This document shows, piece by piece, positions 22,861 through 23,089 of a stretch of DNA of 23,089 nucleotides. The position numbers and the translations under genes are program-made. The stretch covers positions 1 through 23,089 of the forward strand of contig JAFGVM010000039.1 of assembly GCA_016937995.1 (NCBI GenBank), given 5' to 3'. Origin of the DNA: Candidatus Delongbacteria bacterium (lineage in GTDB: Bacteria > UBA4055). The notes under the pieces were generated by a model. It saw only the letters and a list, made by a program, of their open reading frames with translations, did no database searches and was not told the DNA's origin. Each line of letters starts with the position of its first letter. Position 1 is the first letter of the stretch.

Positions 22861-22938
22861 GGGAGCTTAGCTCAGTTGGTTTAGAGCACCTGCCTTACAA
22901 GCAGGGGGTCACTAGTTCGAGCCTAGTAGTTCCCACCA
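22861..22938 (+). tRNA. tRNA-Val (anticodon TAC)
   Basis: A full cloverleaf can be drawn: acceptor GGGAGCT with AGTTCCC, D stem GCTC/GAGC, anticodon stem CCTGC/GCAGG with loop CTTACAA (anticodon TAC reads GTA codons), a five-base variable loop and T stem ACTAG/CTAGT with TTCGAGC. Discriminator A is followed by an encoded CCA (22936-22938). Confidence 0.95.
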
Positions 22939-22944
22939 TATTAC

Positions 22945-23018
22945 GGTCCGGTAGTTCAACTGGTTAGAGCACCTGCCTGTCACGCAGGAAGTTGCGAGTT
23001 CGAGTCTCGTCCGGACCG
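22945..23018 (+). tRNA. tRNA-Asp (anticodon GTC)
   Basis: Acceptor GGTCCGG pairs with CCGGACC, D stem GTTC/GAGC, anticodon stem CCTGC/GCAGG with loop CTGTCAC (anticodon GTC), T stem GCGAG/CTCGT. The discriminator is G, as expected for tRNA-Asp. No CCA is encoded (GCT follows), so the end must be added by a nucleotidyltransferase. It lies six bases after tRNA-Val and shares its promoter. Confidence 0.95.
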
Positions 23019-23023
23019 CTAAG

Positions 23024-23047
23024 AAGACACCAAAAGGTGTCTTTTTT
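23024..23047 (+). terminator. Rho-independent terminator of the tRNA unit
   Basis: AAGACACC (23024-23031) pairs perfectly with GGTGTCTT (23036-23043) around AAAA, followed by T to 23047. Confidence 0.93.
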
Positions 23048-23063
23048 AGTTTAAGGAAATTCT

Positions 23064-23089
23064 ATGTTTTACGTTTATATCATATACTC
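23064..23089 (+). CDS. Start of a probable GIY-YIG nuclease-domain protein (cut by window end)
   Basis: ATG 23064 has AAGGAA five bases before it, and the visible codons read MFYVYIIY. This closely matches the usual start of small GIY-YIG domain proteins (MFYVYILYS type), which in Bacteroidota and relatives often lie beside tRNA genes. Only eight full codons are visible, so the call rests on a short match plus context. Confidence 0.55.

Overview
The window is AT-rich (roughly one third G+C by eye) bacterial DNA from a Gram-negative, probably anaerobic or environmental lineage. Several features point to the wider FCB group (Bacteroidota, Cloacimonadota, Delongbacteria and relatives). These are a secretion-type FlgD/Por-like C-terminal domain, large modular exoproteins, a Bacteroidota-like ParE, a DUF3098-like membrane protein next to a PpiD-type chaperone, a GIY-YIG gene after tRNAs, and lipoproteins with lipoboxes. 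The promoters I can read are TTGACA-N17-TATATT type. This is not the Bacteroidota -33/-7 consensus, so a deep FCB relative is more likely than a true Bacteroidota. I cannot name the species.

Layout. Positions 1-195 are the 3' end of a secreted protein with a C-terminal sorting/FlgD-like domain, followed by a hairpin. Positions 377-4051 encode a 1224-residue secreted modular protein with a C39-like cysteine peptidase domain. Positions 4195-5070 encode a MORN-repeat (YwqK-like) lipoprotein. Positions 5171-10785 form a coherent envelope-associated locus. It contains a 52-residue small protein, an ECF sigma factor, a membrane anti-sigma-like protein with HEAT repeats, a DUF4097-type beta-solenoid, an outer-membrane barrel with a bactofilin-like N-terminus, and a DUF4097-type lipoprotein, closed by a terminator. 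Two matching TGACAAC-N17-GTC elements precede the small ORF and the sigma gene and look like autoregulated ECF promoters.

Positions 10865-11755 encode an unusual protein with chemoreceptor-tip-like helices followed by a CheW domain. parE (topoisomerase IV subunit B) lies on the minus strand at 12019-13869. Its 3' end is present as three tandem 40-bp copies, each able to form a hairpin, ahead of a terminator. Divergently, 14037-16103 encodes ComEC with a metallo-beta-lactamase-like tail that has lost its metal motif.

Positions 16109-20646 look like a phosphate module. A PhoR-like histidine kinase and PhoB-like regulator (minus strand) are divergent from an Na+/phosphate cotransporter and a PhoU-like protein (plus strand). 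A row of six 11-bp repeats between them resembles a Pho box. Finally, 20753-22830 encodes a PpiD-like folding chaperone and a small membrane protein. These are followed by tRNA-Val, tRNA-Asp, a terminator and the first codons of a probable GIY-YIG protein.

The most interesting unit is the ECF sigma locus. It combines a regulator pair with two beta-solenoid proteins and a bactofilin-like/barrel fusion, suggesting an envelope stress or surface-assembly system controlled by its own sigma factor.
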